Assembly (NCBI RefSeq): GCF_014284175.1
Contig: NZ_JACOGA010000008.1
Coordinates: forward strand, 124,001 to 188,000
Origin: Affinundibacterium flavidum
GTDB lineage: Bacteria > Pseudomonadota > Gammaproteobacteria > Burkholderiales > Burkholderiaceae_D
Direction: 5' to 3'
DNA length: 64,000 bases
Below, piece after piece: positions 47,684-56,331 of this stretch (position 1 is the first letter of the stretch; every line of letters starts with the position of its first letter). The notes beneath the pieces were generated by a model. It had not been told where the DNA came from. It searched no databases and saw only the letters and a program-made list of their open reading frames with translations. A program made the translations under genes and the position numbers.

Positions 47684-48232
47684 TCAATCCCGCATCCATT
47701 TGCGCATTACCGGAAATGGCTGCGCCTGATGCAAAGGAGCTTGCTGTTCATCGTAGCAAAGCCCCATCCATTGCAGCAATGGCAGACCTATGAATTGCTT
47801 TTGCTGAAAATGATCGATTAACCAGCCTGATTCATTTTTGTAGCCCTCGCTATGAAACACTATTTCTAAAGGTATCTCTAAATGAACTGCCGCTGCATAC
47901 GACCACAAAACAGCGGCAATTTCTTCACCATCGGTAGGCCATGGCAACTCTAAAGCCGCACTACCAACTGCAGCACGTTGTGGCGCAGTTGTCACTGCAA
48001 GATGTCCCGCTTCATGCAAGAGATCGCCTGGATACAGGAGCTTTTCGCTATCGACATAAATGCAATTTGGCCCTAGGTCTAGACCAGGTAAAAAGGTCGG
48101 GGCATGTAATTGGCGGAAGATGATAGTGATTCCCAAGCCCTCGACAAAATCACACATTGTTTGCCAATACGGATGCGCAGTCGATGAAACGACTGTTGCA
48201 CTTGCAGTTAAGCTCGTCTCAGTATCATACAT
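47684..48232 (-). CDS. Putative zinc metalloprotease-like protein (HExxH), unknown
   Basis: I do not recognise the family by name. The 182-aa protein has no signal peptide or membrane segment. It contains DLLHEAGHLAV with HEAGH at 73-77, the HExxH pattern of zinc peptidases, followed by acidic GEEIAAVLWSYAAAVHLEIP, which could supply the third ligand in a helix as in ImmA-like or gluzincin folds. A GAGAG sequence precedes the ATG. It is downstream of the PglL/Wzy gene on the same strand (24-nt gap), so it may be in the same operon. Confidence 0.65.
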   Translation of the reverse strand: MYDTETSLTASATVVSSTAHPYWQTMCDFVEGLGITIIFRQLHAPTFLPGLDLGPNCIYVDSEKLLYPGDLLHEAGHLAVTTAPQRAAVGSAALELPWPTDGEEIAAVLWSYAAAVHLEIPLEIVFHSEGYKNESGWLIDHFQQKQFIGLPLLQWMGLCYDEQQAPLHQAQPFPVMRKWMRD

Positions 48233-48256
48233 ATTTCACTCTCGCCAGTTTGCCAT

Positions 48257-50035
48257 TTAAGGTTGCTTCCGTTTATAGCTTGCCGCTTCCTGCTCGGCAA
48301 ATTGTGCTAATTCTTGATATGTATTGGCATCATTTTGTCCCAGCCAAATGAAGCGTGGCAAGTACGTGTCGATCGCTGCCGGATAAGCCAACATCGCCGC
48401 ACGTAACTGTTGTTTTGCTTCAGCAATTTGTCCGTTTTCCGCCAGAAGCGATGCCTGCCTATAAACGACTTCTTCGACGGGAGCAGTCCGCAATAAACGC
48501 GTATTCAAATCGAGTTTCTGCTTCACTGAGGCCTGCACAGAAACAAAGCTGGAAGGGCTATATGCTTCTAATTCTGCTTGAAACAAACTACGCTGATTAA
48601 GCGATTGTATCAATGCTTCTCGTGAAGTTGAATTCTCCATGCCATGCGTTTCTTCAATCGCAAATAGACCTTGTTCTATACAATAAAAGTCTAAGCTCGT
48701 CTTTGACATGAATGCGATCAAACACAGTAGCACGAGGACACATCCTATTTGAAATATTTTTGCCACAGGCAGGCGCACTGAACGCACATCGACATACCCC
48801 AGAAAGAAGGCCGCGATACCAAGGAAATAGGCATAATATAAAGGCTGTTCAAGCATACTATGAATCGCCAAAATTCCCATACAGGCAAAAATATAGCGCC
48901 GTCGTGACGTGTGTTGAAATTTGCGTTGAGTCCATGCCAAAGATATCAATGGCAACATCAAACTCACAAAACCCACTATCCCGCTAACAGCTAAAACTTG
49001 CAAAATGAGGTTATGTGCATATTGATCTATGCCCCACTGATTTACCACGCCAGCCTGTGCTAATTGTTGAATCAACTGATAAGCAAAAGCATCAAAGCCT
49101 ACGCCCAACACCGGATAATTCACAAACATTTGCCACGCATGCTGCCACAGATAAACGCGTGCACCTATCGTTTCTGAGAATTGCCAATATCTGTGCAACT
49201 GAGGTACATCCAATTTGATCAGTAATGCCAACGTGACCAAGATAGAAACAGTCACTAACAAAGAGATACGCCAAGAAAAATGAAATTTGAATCGACCCAG
49301 CTTAGATCCAACAACAAAAACGAAAGCAAGCCATACACCATACAAATACACGCTACGTGATGCGGAAAGTATCATTGCAAGAATTAGGATCGAAGCAATA
49401 AGCAAAGCCCAGCGTAAACCCAGTCGCGCTTGCTGATACAAATACAGAATCGAGCACAGAGAAAGTGTCAGATAACTGGCGAAGTGATTTTGCTGAGCGA
49501 TATTGCCAAACACACCCGCACCAGGTGCAAGCCGTGGATTGATCATAGTTTGCAAGACTGGAGGAATACCCACATATTGCACTATGCCAAACAAGGCGTT
49601 GATAACTCCCGCTAGCGCCAAAAAACCCGCGATCAAGTGGATGCTATCGAAATTAATTTTGGCATCATCGTCATACTTTGCCAGCGTATGTCCGGTCCAG
49701 ATGACAATTCCCATCCAAACTAGATAAGCAGCAATAATCAGCGCCTTACTCCCATAGGAAAAATAGCCACCTATCCATTGCGCGGCGATCACAAGTAAAA
49801 AACAGAAGGGTAATAAGATGATTACCGGCGCACTGTTTGCTTGCTTTTGACGTATCGTCCACACTAGTAAAGTTAGTGCAGCAAGCAAGCCAAAAAACAT
49901 CGCCAGCACTTCAGAATAAAAAGAAGGAATTGGCATGGAATGCCACGGCAATACAAATGGCAAACTGAACATGCACGCTGCCAACATGCCAGTGAGTTTT
50001 AGTGACAGATGCTGTTGATGCAAAGAAGATAGCAT
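48257..50035 (-). CDS. PglL / Wzy-type O-oligosaccharyltransferase or O-antigen ligase
   Basis: The protein (592 aa from the ATG at 50033-50035; the frame also opens at a TTG at 50041) has about twelve hydrophobic segments and a soluble C-terminal tail. The central GAGVFGNIAQQNHFASYL stretch matches the conserved ligase motif of PglL and WaaL/Wzy enzymes (Q..NH). The long periplasmic loop after VLGVGFDAFAY carries a further conserved region. A C-terminal Wzy_C_2-like tail favours PglL-type pilin O-glycosylation. Pilus genes pilT/pilU lie just upstream, which agrees but does not prove it. Confidence 0.85.
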   Translation of the reverse strand: MLSSLHQQHLSLKLTGMLAACMFSLPFVLPWHSMPIPSFYSEVLAMFFGLLAALTLLVWTIRQKQANSAPVIILLPFCFLLVIAAQWIGGYFSYGSKALIIAAYLVWMGIVIWTGHTLAKYDDDAKINFDSIHLIAGFLALAGVINALFGIVQYVGIPPVLQTMINPRLAPGAGVFGNIAQQNHFASYLTLSLCSILYLYQQARLGLRWALLIASILILAMILSASRSVYLYGVWLAFVFVVGSKLGRFKFHFSWRISLLVTVSILVTLALLIKLDVPQLHRYWQFSETIGARVYLWQHAWQMFVNYPVLGVGFDAFAYQLIQQLAQAGVVNQWGIDQYAHNLILQVLAVSGIVGFVSLMLPLISLAWTQRKFQHTSRRRYIFACMGILAIHSMLEQPLYYAYFLGIAAFFLGYVDVRSVRLPVAKIFQIGCVLVLLCLIAFMSKTSLDFYCIEQGLFAIEETHGMENSTSREALIQSLNQRSLFQAELEAYSPSSFVSVQASVKQKLDLNTRLLRTAPVEEVVYRQASLLAENGQIAEAKQQLRAAMLAYPAAIDTYLPRFIWLGQNDANTYQELAQFAEQEAASYKRKQP

Positions 50036-50144
50036 ATTCAAATTTCAGTCTGCCTGCGTGAATTGACTACAAAATGCCTAGCATGATACCAAGCTTGTTT
50101 TTATCGCGTTACCAAGCCTTTGCTATTCATCAGTGGAAATAAAA

Positions 50145-50176
50145 ATGATGAGTGCATCGTTAGATACACTCATCAT
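50145..50176 (-). terminator. Terminator of the RCC1 lipoprotein gene
   Basis: Read on the minus strand, a perfect 10-bp stem (ATGATGAGTG and its complement; 50167-50176 with 50145-50154) is followed by TTTTTATTT. A second hairpin lies just upstream at 50191-50219 (9-bp perfect stem, ATGACTGAA) without a T-run on the minus strand. Confidence 0.85.
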
Positions 50177-50230
50177 CTTATGGATCTGCAATGACTGAAT
50201 TTACTGAAACTTCAGTCATTTTCACGCTAC

Positions 50231-51433
50231 TTAGTGCGGCGCACTTCCCAAATTCAAAGTATTTACTCCACTCAAACCAACTACACGGACTGGTTTAGTT
50301 GAATTGATGGCTAGGTTGTTACCCAGTTGACCTGTTGCATTCACGCCAAATGTCAAAGCCTGTCCATCACGTTGAATGACGGAGCCAAATGCAGTGCCAG
50401 TTGAAATAGACACGGCATCCACCACGGTCATGACGCGAACAGGCGTCGATTCCATATGATAGCTGCCATTGCCCAATTGTCCCTGCGCGTTCGCACCCCA
50501 AGCAGAAACATTACCATCCACATTCAATGCCATACTATTGTAGGCACCAGCCGAAATCGCCTTTACTCCAGTTAAGCCAGAAACAAATTTGGGAATATTA
50601 TTTGTTCTCAAGCTACCATTTCCCAATTGCCCAGCACTATTTCTACCCCAAGCTTTGACTGTGCCATCATTCAACAGAGCCAATGTATGAGATTGACCTG
50701 AAGCTACTGCTTTGACGTTTGTTAAACCAGAAACCTGTACTGGCACACTGGAATTATTGTACGTGCCGTTGCCGAGTTGGCCATAATCGTTAACACCCCA
50801 AGCCCAAACAGTTCCGTCATTTTTCAATACGACTGTGAAATCTGCACCCGTTGCCAATGCTTTTACATTGCTGACGTTAATTTCTTTTGGCAAGTTTGTG
50901 TAGGAAGTTGCGGTGCGTCCCCATCCCCACACCGTACCATTAGTCTTAAGTGCCACAGTATGATTTTGACCAGCAGCCACTGCTTTTACAGAACTAATTC
51001 CAGTGAGACGCATAGGTACGCGGGTCGCCATCACTTGAGACATCCCTAATTGACCATTGGCGTTACTACCCCAAGCCCATAAACTACCATCATTATGTAA
51101 AGCTACCGAGTGATGCTCACCCGTCTTTACCGCAGCAATCGCACTTAAACCTTTGACCTGTACAGGTATAGTAGAATAACCCAGCGCGTTATTGCCTAAT
51201 TGACCTTCATAATTATAGCCCCAGGCGTAGACATTACCGTCTGTGCTCAAAGCCAAGGTATGAAGATAATTACCGGATAATCGATCTTCGTTAGCAATAC
51301 TGAGTTGTGGTGCAGGTGCTGGTGGTGGAGAACCCGCTTTTGACATGGATTCATCCTGATAATTACCACCGCCACAGGCACTCAACAAGCAGGTGATGGA
51401 GGACAAAGCGATGGAGCATAATTTCAAATTCAT
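50231..51433 (-). CDS. RCC1-repeat (beta-propeller) lipoprotein
   Basis: From the ATG at 51431-51433 (AGGA about 7 nt upstream) the protein is 400 aa with a lipoprotein signal peptide (lipobox LLSAC, then GGGNY). The rest consists of about seven RCC1 units of roughly 50 residues, each with the pattern HTLAL..DGTV.AWG.N..GQLGNG. This predicts a seven-bladed propeller anchored in the outer membrane. Bacterial RCC1 lipoproteins have no general assigned function. It is the second propeller lipoprotein in 11 kb and ends in its own terminator. Confidence 0.92.
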   Translation of the reverse strand: MNLKLCSIALSSITCLLSACGGGNYQDESMSKAGSPPPAPAPQLSIANEDRLSGNYLHTLALSTDGNVYAWGYNYEGQLGNNALGYSTIPVQVKGLSAIAAVKTGEHHSVALHNDGSLWAWGSNANGQLGMSQVMATRVPMRLTGISSVKAVAAGQNHTVALKTNGTVWGWGRTATSYTNLPKEINVSNVKALATGADFTVVLKNDGTVWAWGVNDYGQLGNGTYNNSSVPVQVSGLTNVKAVASGQSHTLALLNDGTVKAWGRNSAGQLGNGSLRTNNIPKFVSGLTGVKAISAGAYNSMALNVDGNVSAWGANAQGQLGNGSYHMESTPVRVMTVVDAVSISTGTAFGSVIQRDGQALTFGVNATGQLGNNLAINSTKPVRVVGLSGVNTLNLGSAPH

Positions 51434-51522
51434 AATCGATCCTGATCGTGGGACAACATTTAATAGAAAAACGTGAGATTGTAACAAATTACTCCTTCAT
51501 TAATTGAGAAAAAGGAAATTGA

Positions 51523-52038
51523 ATGAATATTCAGATTTACTCTTACATGCGACGACTTGGGCAAGCTCGCATAAAAAACATTGCACTATTAATATTTCTT
51601 TTGCCGCTATTAAACCTCACGTCCCATGCTCAAACACCAACCTTCGAATGCAAAGATGCACAAGGCCGCAAAATTCTGGCGAGTCGTTGCCCGCTGGGTA
51701 GCACCATAGTGAAAGAGATTGAAATCACACCGGTACAAAATGGCCTAGGTCAAAAACCGGCAGAAAAAAAGCCAACGCAAAGCTTATGGGCGAAAGAAAT
51801 CGAATTTAAGGAACGACAAAAACAAAAAGAAGAACAAGCGACTCTAGAGCGTGATAAACAAAGGCGTGATGAGGAAAAATGCTACCAAAATCAGAAACGC
51901 TTAAACGCGCTGCTTAGTGGTCTTCCAATAACGACAGGCGAAAATGCACAAGGCGAGCCGATACTAATGGAAGATGAGCAGCGCTTGGAAGAAATTAAGA
52001 AAACGAAAGAAAAACTAAAAAACTGCAAAGCTGATTAG
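51523..52038 (+). CDS. DUF4124-like exported protein
   Basis: The 171-aa protein has a signal peptide (N-terminal basic stretch, IALLIFLLPLLNLTSHA, cleavage before QTP) and a short DUF4124-like domain, FECKDAQGRKILASRCP, in which two Cys probably form a disulfide. A long charged, Lys/Glu-rich helical region follows, ending with further cysteines in KCYQNQKR and KNCKAD. AAAGGAAA before the ATG supports the start. It is probably periplasmic and of unknown function. Confidence 0.78.
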   Translation: MNIQIYSYMRRLGQARIKNIALLIFLLPLLNLTSHAQTPTFECKDAQGRKILASRCPLGSTIVKEIEITPVQNGLGQKPAEKKPTQSLWAKEIEFKERQKQKEEQATLERDKQRRDEEKCYQNQKRLNALLSGLPITTGENAQGEPILMEDEQRLEEIKKTKEKLKNCKAD

Positions 52039-52270
52039 GCTTAATTAAGTGGCCTAGCTCCTCGAATTTTGCAGTAAATGATTGCTTAGCACCCACTCAT
52101 CATCAATCAATCGTCAAGTATTTATAGAACATTAATAGGTCATTAGTTGTTCATTAATGGCTGAACAATAGCCACTCAAAGGTGCTAGCAAAAAGACTCT
52201 AAATTGCAGAAATGAATGATTTATGGTCTAATTGCAACAAAGTTGCATATTTCTCGTTTCGAGGTTCAAA

Positions 52271-53047
52271 ATTCATTCCACCCTGACTTCCATCATTTTT
52301 ACGACAGCCATCGCAGGCGTGTTGAGCATTAGCTTCGCCGCGATTTTTTCGTTTACTTTATTGTCCAAATTGGTCGAACGCATGGTTAGCTTGTCGGTAG
52401 GCATCATGTTATCGACATCTCTATTGCACGCGCTACCTCGTGCTTTTGAGTCGGGCACAGATCCACGCTCCTTATTTGCCTGTCTGCTCGGTGGTTTGCT
52501 GGCCTTCTTCTTACTAGAAAAATTTGCGATCTTGCGCCACTCACATCATCACGAAGGTGATGGTCATCATCATGAACATGGTCATGATGCGCACGAAGCG
52601 GGTAAAGCAGGTTGGATGATTTTGATCGGTGATGGCATGCATAACTTCACTGATGGTATCTTGATCGCAGCCGCATTTTTGGCTGATCCAGGTCTGGGTA
52701 TGGTCACCGCGCTGGCAATTATCGCGCATGAAATCCCACAAGAAATTGGTGACTTTATCGTCTTGTTAAACGCAGGATTTTCACGCACCCGTGCCTATAT
52801 TTACAATCTCTTATGCAGTTTGATGGCGGTGATCGGTGGCGTGCTTGGCTACTTTACGCTAGACCAAGCCAGCAACTTGATTCCCTATGTATTAGTGCTG
52901 GCTTCGTCAGGTTTTATCTATATTGCGGTCAGTGATCTGATGCCACAAATGCAGCGCCGTGCGAGTTTAAAAGAAACCATACCGCAAATTATTTTGGTTA
53001 GCTGTGGTGTGATACTGGTGTTGTTTATGACCCAGCATCAGCATTAA
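52271..53047 (+). CDS. ZIP family metal transporter (probable ATT start)
   Basis: This inner-membrane divalent metal (zinc/iron) permease shows eight hydrophobic segments, a His-rich cytoplasmic loop (SHHHEGDGHHHEHGHDAH) and the metal-site helices HNFTDGILIAAAF and HEIPQEIGDF. The reading frame has no ATG before the second helix. The in-frame stop at 52229-52231 leaves only TTG at 52232 (no Shine-Dalgarno) or ATT at 52271, which follows GAGGT by 5 nt and gives the expected N-terminus HSTLTSIIFTTAIAG. I chose ATT. A lost start codon or sequence error is the alternative. Confidence 0.85.
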   Translation: MHSTLTSIIFTTAIAGVLSISFAAIFSFTLLSKLVERMVSLSVGIMLSTSLLHALPRAFESGTDPRSLFACLLGGLLAFFLLEKFAILRHSHHHEGDGHHHEHGHDAHEAGKAGWMILIGDGMHNFTDGILIAAAFLADPGLGMVTALAIIAHEIPQEIGDFIVLLNAGFSRTRAYIYNLLCSLMAVIGGVLGYFTLDQASNLIPYVLVLASSGFIYIAVSDLMPQMQRRASLKETIPQIILVSCGVILVLFMTQHQH

Positions 53048-53049
53048 AT

Positions 53050-53925
53050 CTAAACTGCGCCTGTCGCTATTGGGCGCGAGGCATCAGCACACCACTCACT
53101 CCACGATCCCGGATACAAAGCCGCACCACTCAAACCAGCCACTTCCAAAGCCAATAAATTATGGCAAGCCGTCACGCCCGAACCGCATTGCATGATGGCC
53201 TTGGTCGGATCAGCAATCAGGCTTTGCCATTCTTGACGCAATTCTTGGGCAGATTTAAAACGTCCGTCGGTTTGCAAATTATCTTTAAAAAAGCGATTCT
53301 TGGCTCCGGGAATATGGCCGGCAATCGGGTCCATAGTTTCATTTTCACCGCGGAACCTATCTGCTGCGCGCGCATCGATGACTTGTAATTTCGCATCCGT
53401 TTCCACCTGCAAATTTTGCAGCACAGTTTGCACATTCACCTGTTTGGTTAAACTGTCCTGTACTTCAATATTTCCTGCCACATTACTGACTGACTCAGTT
53501 TGCACAGCCTGCCCGGCGCTGATCCAGGCGGCGATACCGCCATCCAAGACTGCCACTTGCGCATGACCAATAGAACGCAGCAGCCACCACAAACGTGCAG
53601 CAAACATACCGCCGTGTGCATCGTAGGCAATGACTTGCGTATCTTGACGAATTCCCAAACGGCGTAAAGCGACAAGCAAATCTTCTGTCTTAGGCAAAGG
53701 GTGACGACCGGCAAAAACGCCCGCCGCATCATATTTACTGCCAGATAAATCGGTATCGAGATTGGCAAATACTGCGCCTGGAATATGTCCAGCATCGTAA
53801 GCATTTTTGCCAGCCTGAGCATCCATCAAATCATGACGGCAATCGACGATCACCGTATGATTTTTTGTTGCTTGTGCAGCCAATTGTTCAGCAAGTTGCG
53901 TTGCACTAATCAAAGTCGTAAACAT
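53050..53925 (-). CDS. sseA: Thiosulfate/3-mercaptopyruvate sulfurtransferase (SseA-like)
   Basis: The 291-aa protein has two rhodanese domains. The first is structural (VIVDCRHDL, GHIPGAVFANLD), and the second is catalytic with the persulfide Cys247 in QCGSGVTACHN. The CGSGVTA loop favours 3-mercaptopyruvate sulfurtransferase over thiosulfate sulfurtransferase. AAGGAAAA before the ATG supports the start. It follows the DMT gene with a 9-nt gap and is convergent with the ZIP gene, with only two bases between the stops. Confidence 0.92.
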   Translation of the reverse strand: MFTTLISATQLAEQLAAQATKNHTVIVDCRHDLMDAQAGKNAYDAGHIPGAVFANLDTDLSGSKYDAAGVFAGRHPLPKTEDLLVALRRLGIRQDTQVIAYDAHGGMFAARLWWLLRSIGHAQVAVLDGGIAAWISAGQAVQTESVSNVAGNIEVQDSLTKQVNVQTVLQNLQVETDAKLQVIDARAADRFRGENETMDPIAGHIPGAKNRFFKDNLQTDGRFKSAQELRQEWQSLIADPTKAIMQCGSGVTACHNLLALEVAGLSGAALYPGSWSEWCADASRPIATGAV

Positions 53926-53934
53926 AAATTTTCC

Positions 53935-54879
53935 TTAGGACGCTGTGCTGGCACTATCAGACTCATTTGTCTTAGAACCAGAGTTACTATTGAACGAAGA
54001 CGCTATCATACCGCTTGCCAAAATAACTGCAATTCCCAACCAACTGATCCAACTCAAATTGAGCTTCCAGATCATGACATCAAGGGCACTCGTGAACACG
54101 ATACCTACATATTGCAAATTCGCTGCAACCAAGGGATTTCCCAGTCGATAGGAGCGTGTCATCGCTAACTGCGCGATCATGGCAAAAATGCCGACACCGA
54201 GTAAGAGCGCGATCCCTTTTGGATCAAGTAAATGGTGATCCACATGCGCCGCCAACTGCGATTCTGTGAGTGTATTGAAATGCCAGAATTGACCGAGTAC
54301 ACCCATCATCGTGCAGACCAATGAAAAGTAAAAAACCACGCGATATTCAGGCTCACCCGCCACACCCATTTGACGCACTTGAATATACGCCATGGCTGCA
54401 ATAAATCCGGAACACAAAGCGATCAAACTATCTGACAGCTGATCCACTCGTATCGTTGGTCGCAATAGCATGACGACGCCGATAAAGCCCAATAATATCG
54501 ACCATACCAGATGTGGAGGCAAATGCACGACATCTTTACCCCGATTTTTCCACCAAGACATAGCGAACAAAATCACCGCAACCCAAATGGACGACATATA
54601 ACTGAGCGTCACCGATAAAGACAAAGGCAATTTCGAAATCGAATAAAACCATAACCAAAGAGAAGTCACACCAAAAATACCGCGCCAGATGTGCCCTTTC
54701 ACCATCGTGCTGCGCAGCGTGCCGTTTTGCCAGCGCATCAAGAAGTAAATACCGATAACTCCAATTGCCCCACGATAAGTCACTATCTCTGCTGTGTTAT
54801 AAGTTTCGGAGGCAAGTTTGACGCAAACCCCCATCAAAGAAAACAGAAAAGTGGCGACCAACATCCAGAGTGCTTGCAT
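53935..54879 (-). CDS. EamA/DMT family transporter (second)
   Basis: The 314-aa protein has ten hydrophobic segments in two EamA halves (opening MLVATFLFSLMGVCVKLASE) and a polar Ser/Asn-rich C-terminal tail. It resembles S-adenosylmethionine/riboflavin-type carboxylate-amine DMT carriers only in general terms, so the substrate stays open. It is first in a two-gene unit with sseA, and its leader region (54880-55181) contains the structured element at 54982-55116. Confidence 0.9.
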   Translation of the reverse strand: MQALWMLVATFLFSLMGVCVKLASETYNTAEIVTYRGAIGVIGIYFLMRWQNGTLRSTMVKGHIWRGIFGVTSLWLWFYSISKLPLSLSVTLSYMSSIWVAVILFAMSWWKNRGKDVVHLPPHLVWSILLGFIGVVMLLRPTIRVDQLSDSLIALCSGFIAAMAYIQVRQMGVAGEPEYRVVFYFSLVCTMMGVLGQFWHFNTLTESQLAAHVDHHLLDPKGIALLLGVGIFAMIAQLAMTRSYRLGNPLVAANLQYVGIVFTSALDVMIWKLNLSWISWLGIAVILASGMIASSFNSNSGSKTNESDSASTAS

Positions 54880-54981
54880 AATCCTAAATTCCTTAGTTGA
54901 CCGCTAAATTTCGTTTGTTGAGCCGCATGTTTTTTGACTTTCGTTGTGTTTGTTCTGTCCACCAATTTAGTGAGAGCGCTA

Positions 54982-55116
54982 CGGGTACGATTGCACACCT
55001 TTCCGCGCCTTTGGACTTTTTCGATACTTCGGTGAAGTATCCTCCTCCTATCAACGTGGAGGTTGCTTCGTCGTCGCGCCTTGCCAAAGACGCGGAAAAA
55101 TGCACACTCGAACCCG
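54982..55116. repeat. 135-bp structured inverted-repeat element with nested hairpins
   Basis: Two 33-nt arms (54982-55014 and 55084-55116) pair in inverted orientation at 26 of 33 positions; the inner 15 bp (TTTCCGCGCCTTTGG and partner) have one mismatch. Between them are two more hairpins: GATACTTC/GAAGTATC (55023-55041, 3-nt loop) and CCTCC/GGAGG (55044-55062). It lies in the leader of the minus-strand DMT gene. It could be a MITE-like repeat or an RNA regulatory structure. No other gene is present in the 336-bp gap. Confidence 0.6.
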
Positions 55117-55181
55117 TCCAACTAAGAAATTTAGGATAATATTTTTTAAATTTCGCTACAAAATACTGAACAGAAAAAAGT

Positions 55182-55204
55182 ATGGGGAAGCATTGCTTCC
55201 CCAT
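55182..55204 (-). terminator. Rho-independent terminator of the Rieske oxygenase gene
   Basis: ATGGGGAAGC (55182-55191) pairs perfectly with GCTTCCCCAT (55195-55204) over a 3-nt loop. On the minus strand it is followed by ACTTTTTTC, just after the gene's stop at 55216. Confidence 0.92.
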
Positions 55205-55215
55205 GGTGTAATTAC

Positions 55216-56331
55216 TTAGAACGTCATCTTACGTCGATACCATTCATGGAAGTGCTGCATACCATCTTCCATCGGTGATTGATACGGGCCAACTTCATTC
55301 TCACCGCGATCCAATAAAATTTTACGACCGGCATCCATACGTGCACCGATCTCATCATCTTCGATACAGGTTTCCATATACGCGGCACGTTCTGCTTCGA
55401 TGAATTCACGCTCAAACAAAACGATTTCTTCCGGATAGTAGAACTCGACTACATTCTTAGTCTTACCAGTTGCGGTTGGCCACAATGTCGATACGACCAA
55501 CACATGCGGATACCATTCAACCATAATATTTGGATACAGAGTCAGCCAGATCGCGCCATATTTTGGCGGCTCGCCACCACGGAATTTCAAGACTTGTTCT
55601 TGCCACGCTTGATATTTGGCGGAACCAGATTTCAATAAGCCTTTATGCACACCGACAGTTTGCACGCTGTAGTCTTCACCGAATTCCCATTTCAAATCGT
55701 CACACGTGACAAAACTACCGAGGCCAGGATGAAAAGGCTCTACGTGATAATCTTCAAGATAAACTTCAATGAAAGTTTTCCAGTTGTAATCGCATTCATG
55801 CACTTCAACGTGATCAAGCATGTAACCGGTGAAATCCAAATCCTTAGTCACGGATAGGATTCCCATTTTCTCCATCACGTTATAGCCATTTTGTTCAAAC
55901 AGCAAACCGTTCCAATTTTGAATTGGTGTACGTGACAGATTCAGGCAAGGAGTATCTTTGAAATGCGGCGCGCCTATCAGCTCGCCTTTCAGATCATAAG
56001 TCCAACGATGTAAAGGGCAAACAATATGATTGGTGTTACCACGACCAGTAGTGCCGGGGCCGCCAAACATTAAAGCCTGACGATGACGGCAAACATTTGA
56101 GAGTAATTCGATACCATCTTTGCCGCGCACCAGCATACGCCCTTCATTCTCAGAAGCGAGCGTTGCATAATCGCCGACGTTAGGAACCATCAATTCGTGA
56201 CCGACATAGCGTGGGCCAGATTGAAATAATTGTTTGATCTCGCGCGCTAACAAGGCTTGATCAAAATAAACATGCACCGGAAGTTGCGCGTCAGAACGCG
56301 CTAATGTAGACAAAGAAGCCAGATCGGACAT
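55216..56331 (-). CDS. Rieske-type aromatic ring-hydroxylating oxygenase, alpha subunit
   Basis: From the ATG at 56329-56331 (G-rich Shine-Dalgarno directly upstream) the protein is 371 aa. The Rieske [2Fe-2S] site is CRH (C81, H83) and CPLH (C105, H108). The mononuclear iron site is in EVYLEDYHVEPFHPG (two His, with a later Asp such as that of the C-terminal region). No beta subunit, ferredoxin or reductase gene is adjacent, so electrons must come from elsewhere. The SRPBCC-like C-terminal domain and length fit choline/carnitine monooxygenase or similar single-subunit enzymes. The substrate is unknown. Confidence 0.9.
   Translation of the reverse strand: MSDLASLSTLARSDAQLPVHVYFDQALLAREIKQLFQSGPRYVGHELMVPNVGDYATLASENEGRMLVRGKDGIELLSNVCRHRQALMFGGPGTTGRGNTNHIVCPLHRWTYDLKGELIGAPHFKDTPCLNLSRTPIQNWNGLLFEQNGYNVMEKMGILSVTKDLDFTGYMLDHVEVHECDYNWKTFIEVYLEDYHVEPFHPGLGSFVTCDDLKWEFGEDYSVQTVGVHKGLLKSGSAKYQAWQEQVLKFRGGEPPKYGAIWLTLYPNIMVEWYPHVLVVSTLWPTATGKTKNVVEFYYPEEIVLFEREFIEAERAAYMETCIEDDEIGARMDAGRKILLDRGENEVGPYQSPMEDGMQHFHEWYRRKMTF

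Noticed and set aside
54982..55116. Integron attC site
   Set aside because: The element lacks the RYYYAAC / GTTRRRY core sites at its ends and no integrase or cassette array is present.
54834..55204. Two overlapping minus-strand ORFs (95 and 103 codons)
   Set aside because: Both run through the structured inverted-repeat element, and one through the terminator as well; palindromic DNA keeps frames open by chance.
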